Shown: positions 1 through 8,822 of the stretch, piece after piece
How the letters are laid out: each line of letters begins with the position of its first letter
Position numbering within the stretch: position 1 is the stretch's first letter
Assembly (NCBI GenBank): GCA_008375315.1
Contig: CP032507.1
Location: 2,221,001 to 2,285,000, forward strand
Length of the DNA stretch: 64,000 nucleotides
Direction: 5' to 3'
DNA from: Ectothiorhodospiraceae bacterium BW-2
Lineage (GTDB): Bacteria > Pseudomonadota > Gammaproteobacteria > Thiohalomonadales > Thiohalomonadaceae
The notes under the pieces: model-generated
What the model was told of the DNA's origin: nothing
Database searches by the model: none
The model's input: the letters and a program-made list of their open reading frames with translations, nothing else
Position numbers and translations under genes: made by a program

Positions 1-49
1 CAGCTCTCTTGACCATGCTTTGAGATTTTGATTCGAAAAGGAATGTTTA

Positions 50-571
50 ATGACATCAGAAAAATTTATGGCCTTTCTACAATCAACCAAGCAGTCAAAA
101 CCGTGCATTGATTGGGATGCTAAAAAGTCTAAGTGGCTCAAGCAGGTTGATACATTATATTGTTTGATTCAGGAAAGTTTTTCAAGCTTTGAAAAAGAGG
201 TTTCTTTGAAGCGCTCGACAATAGATATTAATGAAGAATTTGTTGGGTGTTATGAGACCGAACGGCTAACACTTGAGCTACCGAGTGCAGAAGTTACCTT
301 TACACCTAAAGGCTTAAATGTCATTGGTGCGCAGGGTCGTGTCGATATAGAGGGGCCTGCGGGCAAGGTTAAACTTGTTTTAGTACCTAAATCGGCTTCT
401 AAAGCAAAAATACAGATTGATTTTGAGTCTGAATCATCTGAAGAGTTAAATGAAAACTCAGCACTGGAAGATATTGTTTGGAAAATTGCCACGCCTGCGC
501 CAAATATTCGTTTTATCGATTTGACTCAAGAAAATTTGCTGGATGCCATTATGGAAGTTGTTAATGGCTAA
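50..571 (+). CDS. Conserved hypothetical protein, partner of the downstream HEPN gene
   Basis: 173-residue soluble protein with no signal peptide or membrane segment. The N-terminal half (to about residue 60) is helical and lysine-rich; the middle looks beta-rich (LTLELPSAEVTFTPKGLNV); the C-terminus carries WKIATPAPNIRFIDLT and then a short helix. I know this C-terminal pattern only from uncharacterised proteins. It overlaps the next gene by 8 bases, so the two are probably translated together. A purine-rich AAAAGGAAT lies just before the start. It could be an antitoxin or a scaffold for the HEPN protein; that is inferred from position only. Confidence 0.7.
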   Translation: MTSEKFMAFLQSTKQSKPCIDWDAKKSKWLKQVDTLYCLIQESFSSFEKEVSLKRSTIDINEEFVGCYETERLTLELPSAEVTFTPKGLNVIGAQGRVDIEGPAGKVKLVLVPKSASKAKIQIDFESESSEELNENSALEDIVWKIATPAPNIRFIDLTQENLLDAIMEVVNG

Positions 572-1088
572 ACATTTGCTTCGCTCGAATGAACATCAAT
601 CTCTTGACGATATTGTGGCTTTTCGTTTAGATATGGTTGATGGGGTTACGCTTTTGTATCAAAGTGTATCTCAATATGAGCGCTTTCGATTAATGAACAG
701 ACAGGAACTACAGGCGCAAAAGCAAGCACGCTTAATGGAGTTGGGTTATCAAACTACTTTTTCAGTATTGTCAGCGATCGAGGCAGTTTTAAAGTTAGAC
801 TATGATCAGAGAGTCATAAATCGTTTAAAAGACCCTTTGAGCAGAGAGTTTCGGAAACTGCATAAATCAAAAGGGCATCGTATTTTATTGGAGGATGACA
901 TTTTAGCTAACTGGCAGTTGCATTATCAGAATGCAGCTAGTGTTATTCAACCGCTGATTAAAGCATTCAGGTTTCGACATTGGTTAGCGCATGGTCGTTA
1001 TTGGCAACCCAAGTTTCAGCACTATGACTTTGATGATGTTTATATCCTTGCAGATGCCGTTTTAACTCAATTTCCGTTAAAAAATTAA
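564..1088 (+). CDS. HEPN-domain protein (putative ribonuclease toxin)
   Basis: About 174 residues starting at the ATG at 564, inside the end of the preceding gene; a longer in-frame start at 543 would overlap more and is less likely. The all-helical protein ends with RHWLAHGRYW, which fits the HEPN RX4H signature (R, polar residue, three residues, H) that forms the RNase active site in HEPN toxins. A conserved-looking tail (YDFDDVYILADAVL) follows. HEPN proteins often act as toxins or abortive-infection effectors beside an antitoxin. The tight overlap with the 173-residue gene suggests a two-gene module. RNase activity is inferred from the motif alone. Confidence 0.65.
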   Translation: MAKHLLRSNEHQSLDDIVAFRLDMVDGVTLLYQSVSQYERFRLMNRQELQAQKQARLMELGYQTTFSVLSAIEAVLKLDYDQRVINRLKDPLSREFRKLHKSKGHRILLEDDILANWQLHYQNAASVIQPLIKAFRFRHWLAHGRYWQPKFQHYDFDDVYILADAVLTQFPLKN

Positions 1089-1278
1089 GATTAACCTTAT
1101 GAAAATAATAACTATCTGTAGATCTAATCAATGATTACTCGGTTAACCCTAAAACAGTTCAAGATTCATAAAGAGAGTGTCATAAAATTTAGCCCACTCT
1201 CCATTCATTCTCGATCCCAGTACTGGGGCTAGTGAGGGGAGTTGATCAAACGATGAGCGAGGCTTAGGTTTTTAAAAA

Positions 1279-1710
1279 ATGCCAAAGCGCCACAGTGCCA
1301 ACCCAACTAGACGATTGATCGCCCAACAAGATATTAGCAAAGAAATGATTGAAGTCATCTTCAATCATGCCAAATATATTAGCAGTGGGCATCACAAACG
1401 CTATCCGGCGAACTATGGCTTCAAGGTCACAAACCCAAGACTGCTTTGTGATATAGACCGAGTGATTAAACTCGAAGAAGCGGAGGTTTTATCAAAAAAC
1501 GGCATAAAACATGGCATGTTTAGCACACCATTATTAAATGGTATGCCAAAATATATCTGGAGTGTATCGGATAACAGTGAGGTTTATGAATCAAAAACAG
1601 ATCCAAATACGCCTTGGTTATATCATGGTTATCCGCTTACAGAAGAAGACAGTATGTGTCTTTACATATTCGAAAACTGGAGAATACGAAGTGCAAGCAT
1701 GGAAAATTGA
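1279..1710 (+). CDS. Conserved hypothetical protein, first gene of a two-gene unit
   Basis: 143-residue basic protein without membrane segments. Recognisable blocks are FNHAKYISSGHHKRYPANYGF near residues 30-50 (given in part), PKYIWSV near 90 and WLYHGYPLTEED near 115. It ends in a helix with ENWRIR. I recall similar proteins only as uncharacterised. It lies upstream of, and overlaps by 20 bases, a gene with a degenerate IrrE-like domain, so the two probably form one operon. A TA or regulatory role is possible but unproven. No strong ribosome site is visible before the ATG. Confidence 0.6.
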   Translation: MPKRHSANPTRRLIAQQDISKEMIEVIFNHAKYISSGHHKRYPANYGFKVTNPRLLCDIDRVIKLEEAEVLSKNGIKHGMFSTPLLNGMPKYIWSVSDNSEVYESKTDPNTPWLYHGYPLTEEDSMCLYIFENWRIRSASMEN

Positions 1711-2992
1711 TGCCGAGTGGGAAATGCTTGATAAGGGTACTGCTCAAGAAATCGCCTGCTACGCTAAATTGGGTATTTATGCAAATAATCTATGCCTTAC
1801 CCAAGGATACGATGCGCTTCAACAAACCCTAAGAGAACAACCTTATCTTTCAGCCTATCATTTAGCAGAATGGCTTGCATGGAATTGGTGGCGTTTGTGT
1901 TGGGAGCCAAAAGCCGATAAAGCGGATAAGTTGGGCTGGGCAATGTCACATAAAATTACCAATATTGGTAACGGCTATATCTGGCCAAATCTGACTATGT
2001 TCTCAGATGGTTATCGCACAGCACTAATTAGCAAACCGAGTTCTTCAACAACACAAACCGCGTTTCGCTATCTAACCGATAGCAGTCAAATCATTACCTC
2101 CCGGGCATGGGAAAATGGAGTAGATGATTTTATTGACAAGGTAATTCAGCGTCTTCATGTAAATGGTGACTATCAATCTAACCTAGAAAGCATTTGGCTA
2201 GGCGTGTGTGAAGAAAGAAACGACCCCAAACAAACATCATACCGCAAGTTCGAAGCGCTGTTAGGTTATGACCCTGATGAAGCCCCGGAATTAGAGATTC
2301 AAAAACTAATAGAAGGGCAGACTACATTAGGTCAAAATGCGACAGAAGAGCTTGCCGTAAACTATCAAAACCGAGCATTACCTAGTGTCACCGAATTGCA
2401 AGCAATACTGCAAAAAAATGGCACAGAAATAAAAATTACCGATCAAGTTCGAGTTGAAATAAAAGACTTAAATCGAACGGAAATGGCTGCATGGGAAATT
2501 GGCGTCAATATGGCCAAACAGGTAAGATATCAACTTGATAAAAATGAACCGCTCATAACAAATCAAGTTTTAACAGAGCTGGCAGGTGTCAAGTCAGATA
2601 CATTAAATAGTGAATGCCATAATCCACTAGATTTACCCTATAAACTTACGCTAGAAAATCAAAAAAGTTATGTGTTACTGCGCGCCAAAAGAGACACTGC
2701 AAAACGATTTGAACTTTCAAGATTATTGGCCGATTCACTCTTTTGCCAGCAAGATAATTTGGCGTTAGCTACGAGAACCTATACCTACCGCCAGAAACTT
2801 CAGCGAGCGTTTGCCGCTGAATTATTGTGTCCAGCAGAACAATTAGTAAATGAAATGAGAAATGACTACTCGGATGAAAACCAAACGAGTGTTGCGGATA
2901 CCTTTGGTGTTTCCCCGCTTACGGTAAAAACGATTCTGACGAACCATGGCTATATCGAGCGCGACTTTGACTCCATACTGAGCGTTGCATGA
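1691..2992 (+). CDS. ImmA/IrrE-like protein with lost HExxH metal site
   Basis: About 433 residues from GTG 1691, which has GGAG at 1679-1682; an upstream in-frame ATG at 1538 and a later ATG at 1724 are alternatives. The N-terminal third has a tryptophan-rich block (AEWLAWNWWRLCWEP). The C-terminal quarter matches the shape of IrrE-type peptidases: RFELSRLLAD (2705-2734) stands where RFTxAHELGH is expected, followed by RAFAAELLCPAEQL, the usual segment after the metal site. Both zinc histidines and the glutamate are replaced, so it should not be a peptidase. A short helix-turn-helix-like tail (SVADTFGVSPLTVKTIL) ends the protein. Likely a binding or regulatory protein in a pair with the upstream gene. 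Confidence 0.6.
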   Translation: MQAWKIDAEWEMLDKGTAQEIACYAKLGIYANNLCLTQGYDALQQTLREQPYLSAYHLAEWLAWNWWRLCWEPKADKADKLGWAMSHKITNIGNGYIWPNLTMFSDGYRTALISKPSSSTTQTAFRYLTDSSQIITSRAWENGVDDFIDKVIQRLHVNGDYQSNLESIWLGVCEERNDPKQTSYRKFEALLGYDPDEAPELEIQKLIEGQTTLGQNATEELAVNYQNRALPSVTELQAILQKNGTEIKITDQVRVEIKDLNRTEMAAWEIGVNMAKQVRYQLDKNEPLITNQVLTELAGVKSDTLNSECHNPLDLPYKLTLENQKSYVLLRAKRDTAKRFELSRLLADSLFCQQDNLALATRTYTYRQKLQRAFAAELLCPAEQLVNEMRNDYSDENQTSVADTFGVSPLTVKTILTNHGYIERDFDSILSVA

Positions 2993-2998
2993 AAAAAC

Positions 2999-3130
2999 CT
3001 ACAATGTTCCAATTTGCGTGTTGGGATACCAACAATGGTCACCGTCTTCACAAATGACCTCCCACTGATCACCTCGGGAAGTTATATGGTAAAGTGCGCC
3101 GTCAGATTGGATTTTGACTGGTCTAGTCAT
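2999..3130 (-). pseudogene. REP-associated tyrosine transposase (RAYT) N-terminal fragment
   Basis: Read on the minus strand, a 43-codon frame starts MTRPVKIQSDGALYHITSRG, which is the N-terminus of Y1/RAYT transposases (MARPLRIExPGALYHVTSRG). It stops after EDGDHC and lacks the HUH and tyrosine catalytic region. It is a relic in the gap before gmd. A second relic of the same family lies at 15945-16052. Confidence 0.7.
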
Positions 3131-3216
3131 AAAGTTTTTGTAACCAATATGATACTTTATTTTTAGACTTAACCCCGTTATCTCTACTCAATTTTATAGT
3201 AAGGGAATATACAATT

Positions 3217-4335
3217 ATGACCAAAAAAGCATTAATCACCGGCATCACCGGTCAAGACGGCTCCTATCTCGCCGAATTTCTACTCGAAAAAGGCTACGAA
3301 GTCCACGGCATCAAGCGCCGCGCTTCCAGCTTTAATACCCAACGGGTCGATCACATCTACCAAGACCCGCACGAACCGAATCCGAAGCTGAAACTGCACT
3401 ACGGCGACCTCTCCGATACCTCTAATCTCACCCGCATCCTTAGCGAAGTGCAACCGGACGAAGTCTATAATCTTGCGGCGCAGTCGCATGTAGCGGTATC
3501 GTTCGAATCACCGGAATACACCGCTGATGTCACTGGATTAGGCACGCTGCGCCTGCTGGAGTCGATTCGCTTTTTAGGGTTAGAGCAGAAGACCCGTTTT
3601 TATCAAGCAAGCACTTCAGAGCTGTTTGGTTTAGTACAAGAGGTACCCCAGCGCGAGACCACGCCATTCTATCCGCGTAGTCCTTATGCCGTAGCAAAGC
3701 TCTATAGCTACTGGATAACGGTTAACTATCGCGAAGCCTACGGCATGTACGCCTGCAACGGTATTCTGTTTAACCACGAATCGCCACGCAGGGGTGAGAC
3801 CTTTGTTACCCGTAAAATTACCCGCAGCCTCGCCAATATTGCCCAAGGGTTAGAGAAGAAGCTCTATCTGGGCAATATGAATGCCCTGCGCGACTGGGGA
3901 CATGCGAAAGATTATGTGCGCATGCAGTGGATGATGTTACAGCAGGATCAGCCGCAAGATTTTGTGATTGCCACCGGAGTGCAGTACTCAGTACGCCAAT
4001 TTGTCGAAATGAGTGCGCAACAGCTGGGGATTACCTTGGCGTTTACGGGTGAAGGTGTGAACGAAATCGCGACCGTCACTGCGATTGCGGGAGATAATGC
4101 CCCGGCATTAAAAGTGGGCGATACCATTGTTGCGGTCGATCCGCGCTACTTCCGTCCGACTGAAGTCGAGACCCTGCTCGGCGATCCGGCTAAGGCTAAC
4201 TCGGAACTCGGTTGGGTGCCGGAAATTACGCTACAGCAGATGGTGGAGGAGATGGTGGCGTATGATTTGGATCAGGCCAAACGTCATGCGCTATTAAAGC
4301 ATCATGGTTATGAAGTGGCGGTAACTAAGGAGTGA
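3217..4335 (+). CDS. gmd: GDP-mannose 4,6-dehydratase
   Basis: Converts GDP-D-mannose to GDP-4-keto-6-deoxymannose, the first step toward GDP-L-fucose and related sugars, in the cytoplasm. The 372-residue length is normal. An N-terminal Rossmann motif ([10 protein letters not shown]) binds NADP. The catalytic triad region is visible as STSELFG and [10 protein letters not shown] (YxxxK). [17 protein letters not shown] is the typical family block. An insertion-like stretch near residues 270-305 ([16 protein letters not shown]) occurs in several bacterial homologues. It is followed after 6 bases by a small membrane protein and then fcl, so the three are probably one transcript. Confidence 0.97.
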   Translation: MTKKALITGITGQDGSYLAEFLLEKGYEVHGIKRRASSFNTQRVDHIYQDPHEPNPKLKLHYGDLSDTSNLTRILSEVQPDEVYNLAAQSHVAVSFESPEYTADVTGLGTLRLLESIRFLGLEQKTRFYQASTSELFGLVQEVPQRETTPFYPRSPYAVAKLYSYWITVNYREAYGMYACNGILFNHESPRRGETFVTRKITRSLANIAQGLEKKLYLGNMNALRDWGHAKDYVRMQWMMLQQDQPQDFVIATGVQYSVRQFVEMSAQQLGITLAFTGEGVNEIATVTAIAGDNAPALKVGDTIVAVDPRYFRPTEVETLLGDPAKANSELGWVPEITLQQMVEEMVAYDLDQAKRHALLKHHGYEVAVTKE

Positions 4336-4341
4336 TAACCC

Positions 4342-4581
4342 ATGAGTACACTAACTTTTGATACGCATCAGTTTGTAAAAAAGTTACAGGCGGTTGGCTT
4401 TTCAGAAGAACAGGCTGAGCTCTTTGCATCAGAACAGAAAAGACTTATTGAAGAGCAGTTAGTTAGTAAAGAACACTTTGATATGAAACTCAAAGAGTTG
4501 GAGTATTCGTTAACGATTAAGTTAGGATTAATGTTGGCTGCCTCAATGGCACTTATTGTGGGTATTCTGAAAATAGCATGA
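4342..4581 (+). CDS. Small coiled-coil membrane protein (DUF1640-like)
   Basis: 79 residues. The first half has the pattern [21 protein letters not shown] seen in DUF1640/CCDC90-type proteins; a short charged coiled-coil follows, and the last 20 residues form one membrane helix ([16 protein letters not shown]). It sits between gmd and fcl and overlaps fcl by 4 bases, so the genes are coupled. No link to fucose synthesis is known to me. Larger proteins of the same general plan occur at 7312. Confidence 0.75.
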   Translation: MSTLTFDTHQFVKKLQAVGFSEEQAELFASEQKRLIEEQLVSKEHFDMKLKELEYSLTIKLGLMLAASMALIVGILKIA

Positions 4582-5537
4582 TACAATTGAGTGACAGAGT
4601 TTATATTGCGGGCCATCGTGGCTTAGTCGGTTCGGCAATCGTCCGTCAGTTACAACAGCGCGGTTTCACCAATCTGGTTACCCGAAGCCATAACGAACTC
4701 GACCTTACCAATCAACAGGCGGTAAACGACTTTTTTGCGACGGAACGACCCGATTATGTCATATTAGCAGCCGCTAAGGTGGGTGGGATTCATGCGAATA
4801 ACACCTATCCGGCGGAGTTTATCTATCAAAATTTGATGATAGAGGCTAATGTGATTCATGCGGCCTATACCCATCAGGTTAAACGGCTACTCTTTTTAGG
4901 TAGTACTTGTATCTATCCGCGAGCGGTGCAGCAGCCGATGCAGGAGCAGGCGCTGTTAACTGATACGCTAGAGCCGACTAATGAGCCCTATGCGATAGCA
5001 AAAATTGCCGGAATTAAGCTGTGTGAAAGTTATAACCGGCAGTATGGTACCGATTACCGCTCGGTGATGCCGACCAATCTTTATGGCATAAATGATAATT
5101 TTCATCCCGAAAATTCGCATGTCATTCCGGCTCTAATGCGCCGTTTTCATGAGGCGAAGCTGCAAAATCAGCCGGAGGTGGTGGTGTGGGGTAGTGGCAA
5201 ACCGATGCGGGAGTTTCTCTGTGTCGATGATATGGCGGCGGCGTCACTGTTTGTGCTGGAGCTAGATGAGGCAACTTATCAGGCGAATACCGAGCCGATG
5301 TTATCGCATATTAATGTCGGGACGGGTAAGGATATTACCATTCGGGAGTTAGCCGAGACGATGGCCGAGGTTGTGGGATATAAGGGGCAGGTTGTATTTG
5401 ATAGCTCTAAGCCTGATGGACCACCGCGAAAACTGATTGATGTGAGTCGATTAACGGCGATGGGGTGGCGGTATCAGATAGAGTTGAAGCAGGGATTAGC
5501 CCAGACCTATGCTTGGTATCTACAAAGTGTAGATTAA
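4578..5537 (+). CDS. fcl: GDP-L-fucose synthase
   Basis: NADPH-dependent epimerase/reductase that turns GDP-4-keto-6-deoxymannose into GDP-L-fucose. 319 residues, normal length. [11 protein letters not shown] is the nucleotide-binding loop; LGSTCIYP supplies the catalytic Ser/Cys and [13 protein letters not shown] the YxxxK pair; [21 protein letters not shown] is diagnostic. With gmd it gives a complete GDP-fucose pathway for surface glycan synthesis. Its last 31 bases are copied at 7260-7290. Confidence 0.97.
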   Translation: MIQLSDRVYIAGHRGLVGSAIVRQLQQRGFTNLVTRSHNELDLTNQQAVNDFFATERPDYVILAAAKVGGIHANNTYPAEFIYQNLMIEANVIHAAYTHQVKRLLFLGSTCIYPRAVQQPMQEQALLTDTLEPTNEPYAIAKIAGIKLCESYNRQYGTDYRSVMPTNLYGINDNFHPENSHVIPALMRRFHEAKLQNQPEVVVWGSGKPMREFLCVDDMAAASLFVLELDEATYQANTEPMLSHINVGTGKDITIRELAETMAEVVGYKGQVVFDSSKPDGPPRKLIDVSRLTAMGWRYQIELKQGLAQTYAWYLQSVD

Positions 5538-5689
5538 GTTCTGACTAAGGGCTATCCGATGAACAAAACCAAAGTTGATGATATGTTAATTGAGATGATC
5601 TCGCCGCAGATTAAGGAGATTGAAGAGCGCTTTAGTCGCGGTGAGGGGGTAAATCGGGATGATATTAACACGCTGCTGTTAAAATCGCA
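5507..5689 (+). repeat. Left copy of 183-bp direct repeat (fcl 3' end plus start of next gene)
   Basis: This stretch spans the last codons of fcl and the first 44 codons of the next reading frame. A copy of identical length with about 8 mismatches is at 7260-7442. The pair brackets the Fic gene and a nucleotidyltransferase fragment. Confidence 0.9.
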
Positions 5690-5774
5690 CACCGAATCTA
5701 TGTTGATGGAATATGGCGGTAATGCGGCCATTTTGATAGACATGAACGATTGCTTGCGTGCCGTTTGCTATTGA
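5559..5774 (+). pseudogene. Truncated copy of the coiled-coil gene at 7312
   Basis: The first 44 codons match the start of the 150-residue protein at 7312 almost exactly (MNKTKVDDMLIEMISPQIKE). After codon 44 the frame runs into unrelated sequence and stops. It lacks the coiled-coil and membrane helix, so it is taken as a relic left where the Fic segment joined the fcl end. Confidence 0.8.
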
Positions 5775-5820
5775 TATAGTTATATTATTTGCATAAAACT
5801 TAGCGGACAAAGAAGCGGAC

Positions 5821-7035
5821 ATGAACAGTGATGCCGGTAATATGCCTCTGGATCGAGGAGAGTCGGTTTCGTTAATGGAGCCGATGAGGTTATCAGCTAC
5901 TTCACGCTATAGAACCGATCTGATCGATCTGGCTATGGAGTTGGCAGCACAAGCATCTGGTTTACGCCGTAGCTTGGCCGATAGCACGCTAGCCGCTCTG
6001 GCTGACCTACTGCGATCAATGAACTGCTACTACAGCAATCTCATTGAAGGACACGACACCCATCCGATTGATATTGATCGTGCGCTAAAAAACGACTACA
6101 GCACTAATCCGGAAAAGCGTAATCTGCAAATCGAAGCGCTAGCGCATATCGCAGTGCAACAGTGGATTGATAATGGGGGGGTTAATGGACGGGCTTTAAC
6201 CGTGTCAGGTTTAAGCGAAATACATCAACGCTTTTGTGAGCGCCTGCCTGAGCCACTATTGTGGATCGAAAATAGCGATAACAACGAACGGTTACCGGTT
6301 ATTCCGGGTGCGCTGCGCCAAAAAGATGTTCGGGTTGGTCAACATATTGCGATTAGCCCCGGAGCTATTCCGCGGTTTTTGCAGCAGTTTGAGCGAACTT
6401 ACCATGCTCTTGGTAAAGCCGAGACGATTATCGCCGCAGCGGCCGCACACCATCGCCTGCTGTGGATACATCCGTTTCTTGATGGTAATGGTCGTGTTGC
6501 ACGCTTAATGTCTCATGCTGTATTGCAGGAGAGTTTGGAATCAGGGGGGATATGGTCGATTGCGCGTGGGTTGGCGCGCAAGGTAGAGAGTTATAAATAC
6601 CATTTAGCTCAGTGTGATAATCGCCGCCGCAATGATCTTGATGGTCGTGGTCATTTGAGTGAAGAGAGCCTTGCTGCGTTTAGTCGTTTTTTTCTTGAGA
6701 CTGCGCTGGATCAGATTAAATTTATGGAGCAGTTACTACAGCCTGAGCAGATGCGCGAACGAATTTTACGCTGGGCAGAAGAGTCAACTCGTGCGGGGCA
6801 GCTTCCTCAACATAGTAGGCGGGTTATTGAGGCACTGCTATATCGGGGATCGTTACCTCGTGGTGAAGTTGCCGGCTTGATGGGAAGCAGTGATCGCCAT
6901 GCGCGTCGCATGGTTGCTAGTTTGATTAAAGCGGGTATTATGGTTAGCGAGACACCAAGAAAACCGTTACAGTTTGCCTTTCCTGCTCAGCTAGCTCCCT
7001 ATTGGTTGCCTGGGTTGTTTCCTGAGCATCATTAA
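5821..7035 (+). CDS. Fic-family AMPylating protein
   Basis: 404-residue Fido-domain protein. The core motif HPFLDGNGRVAR (from about residue 217) matches HPFx[D/E]GNGRxxR, used to transfer AMP from ATP to a target hydroxyl. An upstream SNLIEG (about residues 72-77) matches the inhibitory helix motif [S/T]xxxE[G/N] in the N-terminal, class II position, so activity should be self-restrained. The last 70 residues resemble a winged-helix domain (RRVIEALLYRGSLPRGEVAGLMG). Target unknown. It lies alone between two copies of a 183-bp repeat, apparently as a mobile cassette. Confidence 0.93.
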   Translation: MNSDAGNMPLDRGESVSLMEPMRLSATSRYRTDLIDLAMELAAQASGLRRSLADSTLAALADLLRSMNCYYSNLIEGHDTHPIDIDRALKNDYSTNPEKRNLQIEALAHIAVQQWIDNGGVNGRALTVSGLSEIHQRFCERLPEPLLWIENSDNNERLPVIPGALRQKDVRVGQHIAISPGAIPRFLQQFERTYHALGKAETIIAAAAAHHRLLWIHPFLDGNGRVARLMSHAVLQESLESGGIWSIARGLARKVESYKYHLAQCDNRRRNDLDGRGHLSEESLAAFSRFFLETALDQIKFMEQLLQPEQMRERILRWAEESTRAGQLPQHSRRVIEALLYRGSLPRGEVAGLMGSSDRHARRMVASLIKAGIMVSETPRKPLQFAFPAQLAPYWLPGLFPEHH

Positions 7036-7146
7036 GAGTTTTGATCGGCCTTGTTCATCGTTTCGTCATCTGGCGATTGGGCAAAGCATAGCGTGCCCAA
7101 CCCCTAACGGACTGATGAAAGCATTGAAAGCATGAACAGGGCCAAA

Positions 7147-7257
7147 ATGCGTTTAAATTAAAACCAGCGTCAAACGATCAAACAAGCCGCAATTGAGTGT
7201 TTTAATGAGCGAGCTGTTGTGCGTCTGTTTGGGTCAAAGCTGAATGACGGTAAGCGG
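7147..7257 (+). pseudogene. MntA-like nucleotidyltransferase fragment
   Basis: Translates as MRLN, a stop, then NQRQTIKQAAIECFNERAVV followed by RLFGSKLNDGKR, the same as the first 38 codons of the mntA gene at 7811 with substitutions and a nonsense codon. It ends abruptly against the second copy of the fcl tail. It is one of three copies of this gene within 2 kb. Confidence 0.8.
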
Positions 7258-7259
7258 AT

Positions 7260-7442
7260 CTATGCGTGGTATCTACAAAATGTAGATTAAGTTCTGACTA
7301 AAGGCTATACGATGAACAAAACTAAAGTGGATGATATGTTAATTGAGATGATCTCGCCGCAGATTAAGGAGATTGAAGAGCGCTTTAGTCGCGGTGAGGG
7401 GTTAAATCGGGATGATATTAACACACTGCTGTTAAAATCGCA
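7260..7442 (+). repeat. Right copy of 183-bp direct repeat
   Basis: Begins with the codons for the end of fcl (AWYLQNVD and stop) out of context, then continues as the start of the gene at 7312. It differs from 5507-5689 at about 8 of 183 positions. Recombination between the two would remove the Fic segment and leave an intact fcl-7312 arrangement. Confidence 0.9.
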
Positions 7443-7764
7443 GTACAACCATATTAATCATTTGGATGAAAAATTAGATGAGGTCGCGGCTGACATTGCT
7501 AGCCTTAAAGACGAGTTTAATGATTTAAAAGGTGAGTTTGGTGATTTGAAAAGTGATTTCAATAGTTTACGGGGAGAGTTTAAGCTTCTCGAAGCAAATG
7601 TGAATAATCGCTTGGATCTGTTTGAAAAAAATATGGATGTGTTTGAAAAAAACATCGAGCTCAAAATCAGCCAAGCCATCAACACCAATATGCGCTGGTC
7701 GATTGGGATTATTGCCTTAATTGTCACCGTGCTGAAATTGGCAGATATGTTTATAGCGAAGTAG
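7312..7764 (+). CDS. Coiled-coil protein with C-terminal membrane anchor
   Basis: 150 residues. The first 40 residues are acidic and helical. Residues about 50-115 form a heptad coiled-coil with repeats of the type LKDEFNDLKGEFGDLKSDF. The last 25 residues are a membrane helix (WSIGIIALIVTVLKLADMFI). The plan resembles DUF1640-type anchors. It sits 46 bases upstream of the mntA/hepT module but has no known functional link to it. Function not recognised. Confidence 0.75.
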   Translation: MNKTKVDDMLIEMISPQIKEIEERFSRGEGLNRDDINTLLLKSQYNHINHLDEKLDEVAADIASLKDEFNDLKGEFGDLKSDFNSLRGEFKLLEANVNNRLDLFEKNMDVFEKNIELKISQAINTNMRWSIGIIALIVTVLKLADMFIAK

Positions 7765-7810
7765 GGGGTTGTTATCAGTTGATAGCAGTTGTGAGCGGGG
7801 TTGCTATAAA

Positions 7811-8116
7811 ATGCGTTTAAGTCAAAAACAACGGGCAGTTATCAAACAGGCGGCAATAGATTGTTTTAGTCAGCGGGCTGTTGTGCGTCTGTTTGGATCG
7901 AGGCTGGATGACAGTAAGCGCGGCGGCGATATCGATCTGCTTATTGAGACAGATATAAGTCAGCCGGATGAGTTGGTTAAAGCTAAAAATCGGTTTTTGG
8001 CTCAACTCTATCGTGAGCTAGGGGAGCAGAAAATCGACATTTTAGTCGATTATCCTAATCGGGAAAATCGACCGGCAATCTATTCGGTTGCGTACGAAAA
8101 AGGGGTTGCATTGTAG
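7811..8116 (+). CDS. mntA: MntA-type nucleotidyltransferase antitoxin
   Basis: Minimal nucleotidyltransferase of 101 residues starting at ATG 7811. The motif GSRLDDSKRGGDIDLLIE is the GSx(9-10)DxD active site of MNT proteins. In the well-studied MntA/HepT system this protein neutralises HepT by adding AMP to a tyrosine beside the HEPN active site. Its stop codon overlaps the GTG of hepT by one base. A degenerate copy is at 8823 and a fragment at 7147. Confidence 0.92.
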   Translation: MRLSQKQRAVIKQAAIDCFSQRAVVRLFGSRLDDSKRGGDIDLLIETDISQPDELVKAKNRFLAQLYRELGEQKIDILVDYPNRENRPAIYSVAYEKGVAL

Positions 8117-8601
8117 TGAACGAGCGCGAGAGCAAACTGGTTACAAGTTGGCAGCAGTGTCAGCGGCACTTGCACTATGTAAATTATGCATTAACCGAGC
8201 TAAAGCTAATGTTGCCTCTCCAAGCAGATCAGTTAGATACGATGGATGATGATGCAATACAGGCGTGGGATCAGTTTATTTTACGCTTTACTAAATTACA
8301 GGATAGTATAGGAGGAACGCTGTTTAATGCACTCTTACGCTATCTGCAAGAACCCTATGAACATCGACCGATGATCGATAAATTGAACCGTTTGGAACAG
8401 TTAGGATTTGTCGATAATGTAACTCGGTGGCAAGAAGTTCGTGCCTTACGAAATCAGTTTTCACATGACTATCCTGAAGATAATTATATTAAAGCGAGTT
8501 ATCTTAATGAAGCCGTTGCCACAATAGCCTATCTGGCCGGCATACTGGATAACATTGCATCAATTATTGAATCGATAGAACAACAGGGTAAGAGTGTATG
8601 A
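8116..8601 (+). CDS. hepT: HepT-type HEPN toxin
   Basis: 161-residue helical protein starting at GTG 8116. The sequence RNQFSHDY carries the RX4HXY motif of HepT RNases; the tyrosine is the residue modified by MntA in characterised pairs. Together with the preceding gene it forms a complete and apparently intact MntA/HepT module. A truncated copy with a stop at codon 28 follows at 9036. Confidence 0.92.
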   Translation: MNERESKLVTSWQQCQRHLHYVNYALTELKLMLPLQADQLDTMDDDAIQAWDQFILRFTKLQDSIGGTLFNALLRYLQEPYEHRPMIDKLNRLEQLGFVDNVTRWQEVRALRNQFSHDYPEDNYIKASYLNEAVATIAYLAGILDNIASIIESIEQQGKSV

Positions 8602-8822
8602 CCGAGGATTATAAAGTATTTACTCTGGATGCTGATTACAGCACCACCCGCTTGGTCACCTAAACTCGCTATTTATTGATTATTTCAGCATTACATAATC
8701 CAGACTACTTTTCTAAAGTGACACTGTTTTTCTCTGGAGTCGGTTGGCCTGACGGTCAAGATTTGGGATCAGACACTATTGCAGCGCATTTGCAATAATT
8801 GTGAATGATGCGCCTGTTGGTC

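Noticed and set aside
1279-2992. Possibility that the 143-residue and IrrE-like genes are one frameshifted gene
   Set aside because: The first protein has a natural-looking end (ENWRIR), and the second has its own GGAG and GTG start. A short overlap of two genes explains the data better.
3280-3489. Minus-strand open frames inside gmd, and similar long antisense frames in IS and gsp genes
   Set aside because: These are shadows of strongly coding regions on the other strand and have no ribosome sites or domains.
8598-8663. 22-codon frame MTEDYKVFTLDADYSTTRL with a weak match near 12949
   Set aside because: Too short, stops at once, and the similarity (about 22 of 30 bases) is not enough to claim a repeat family.
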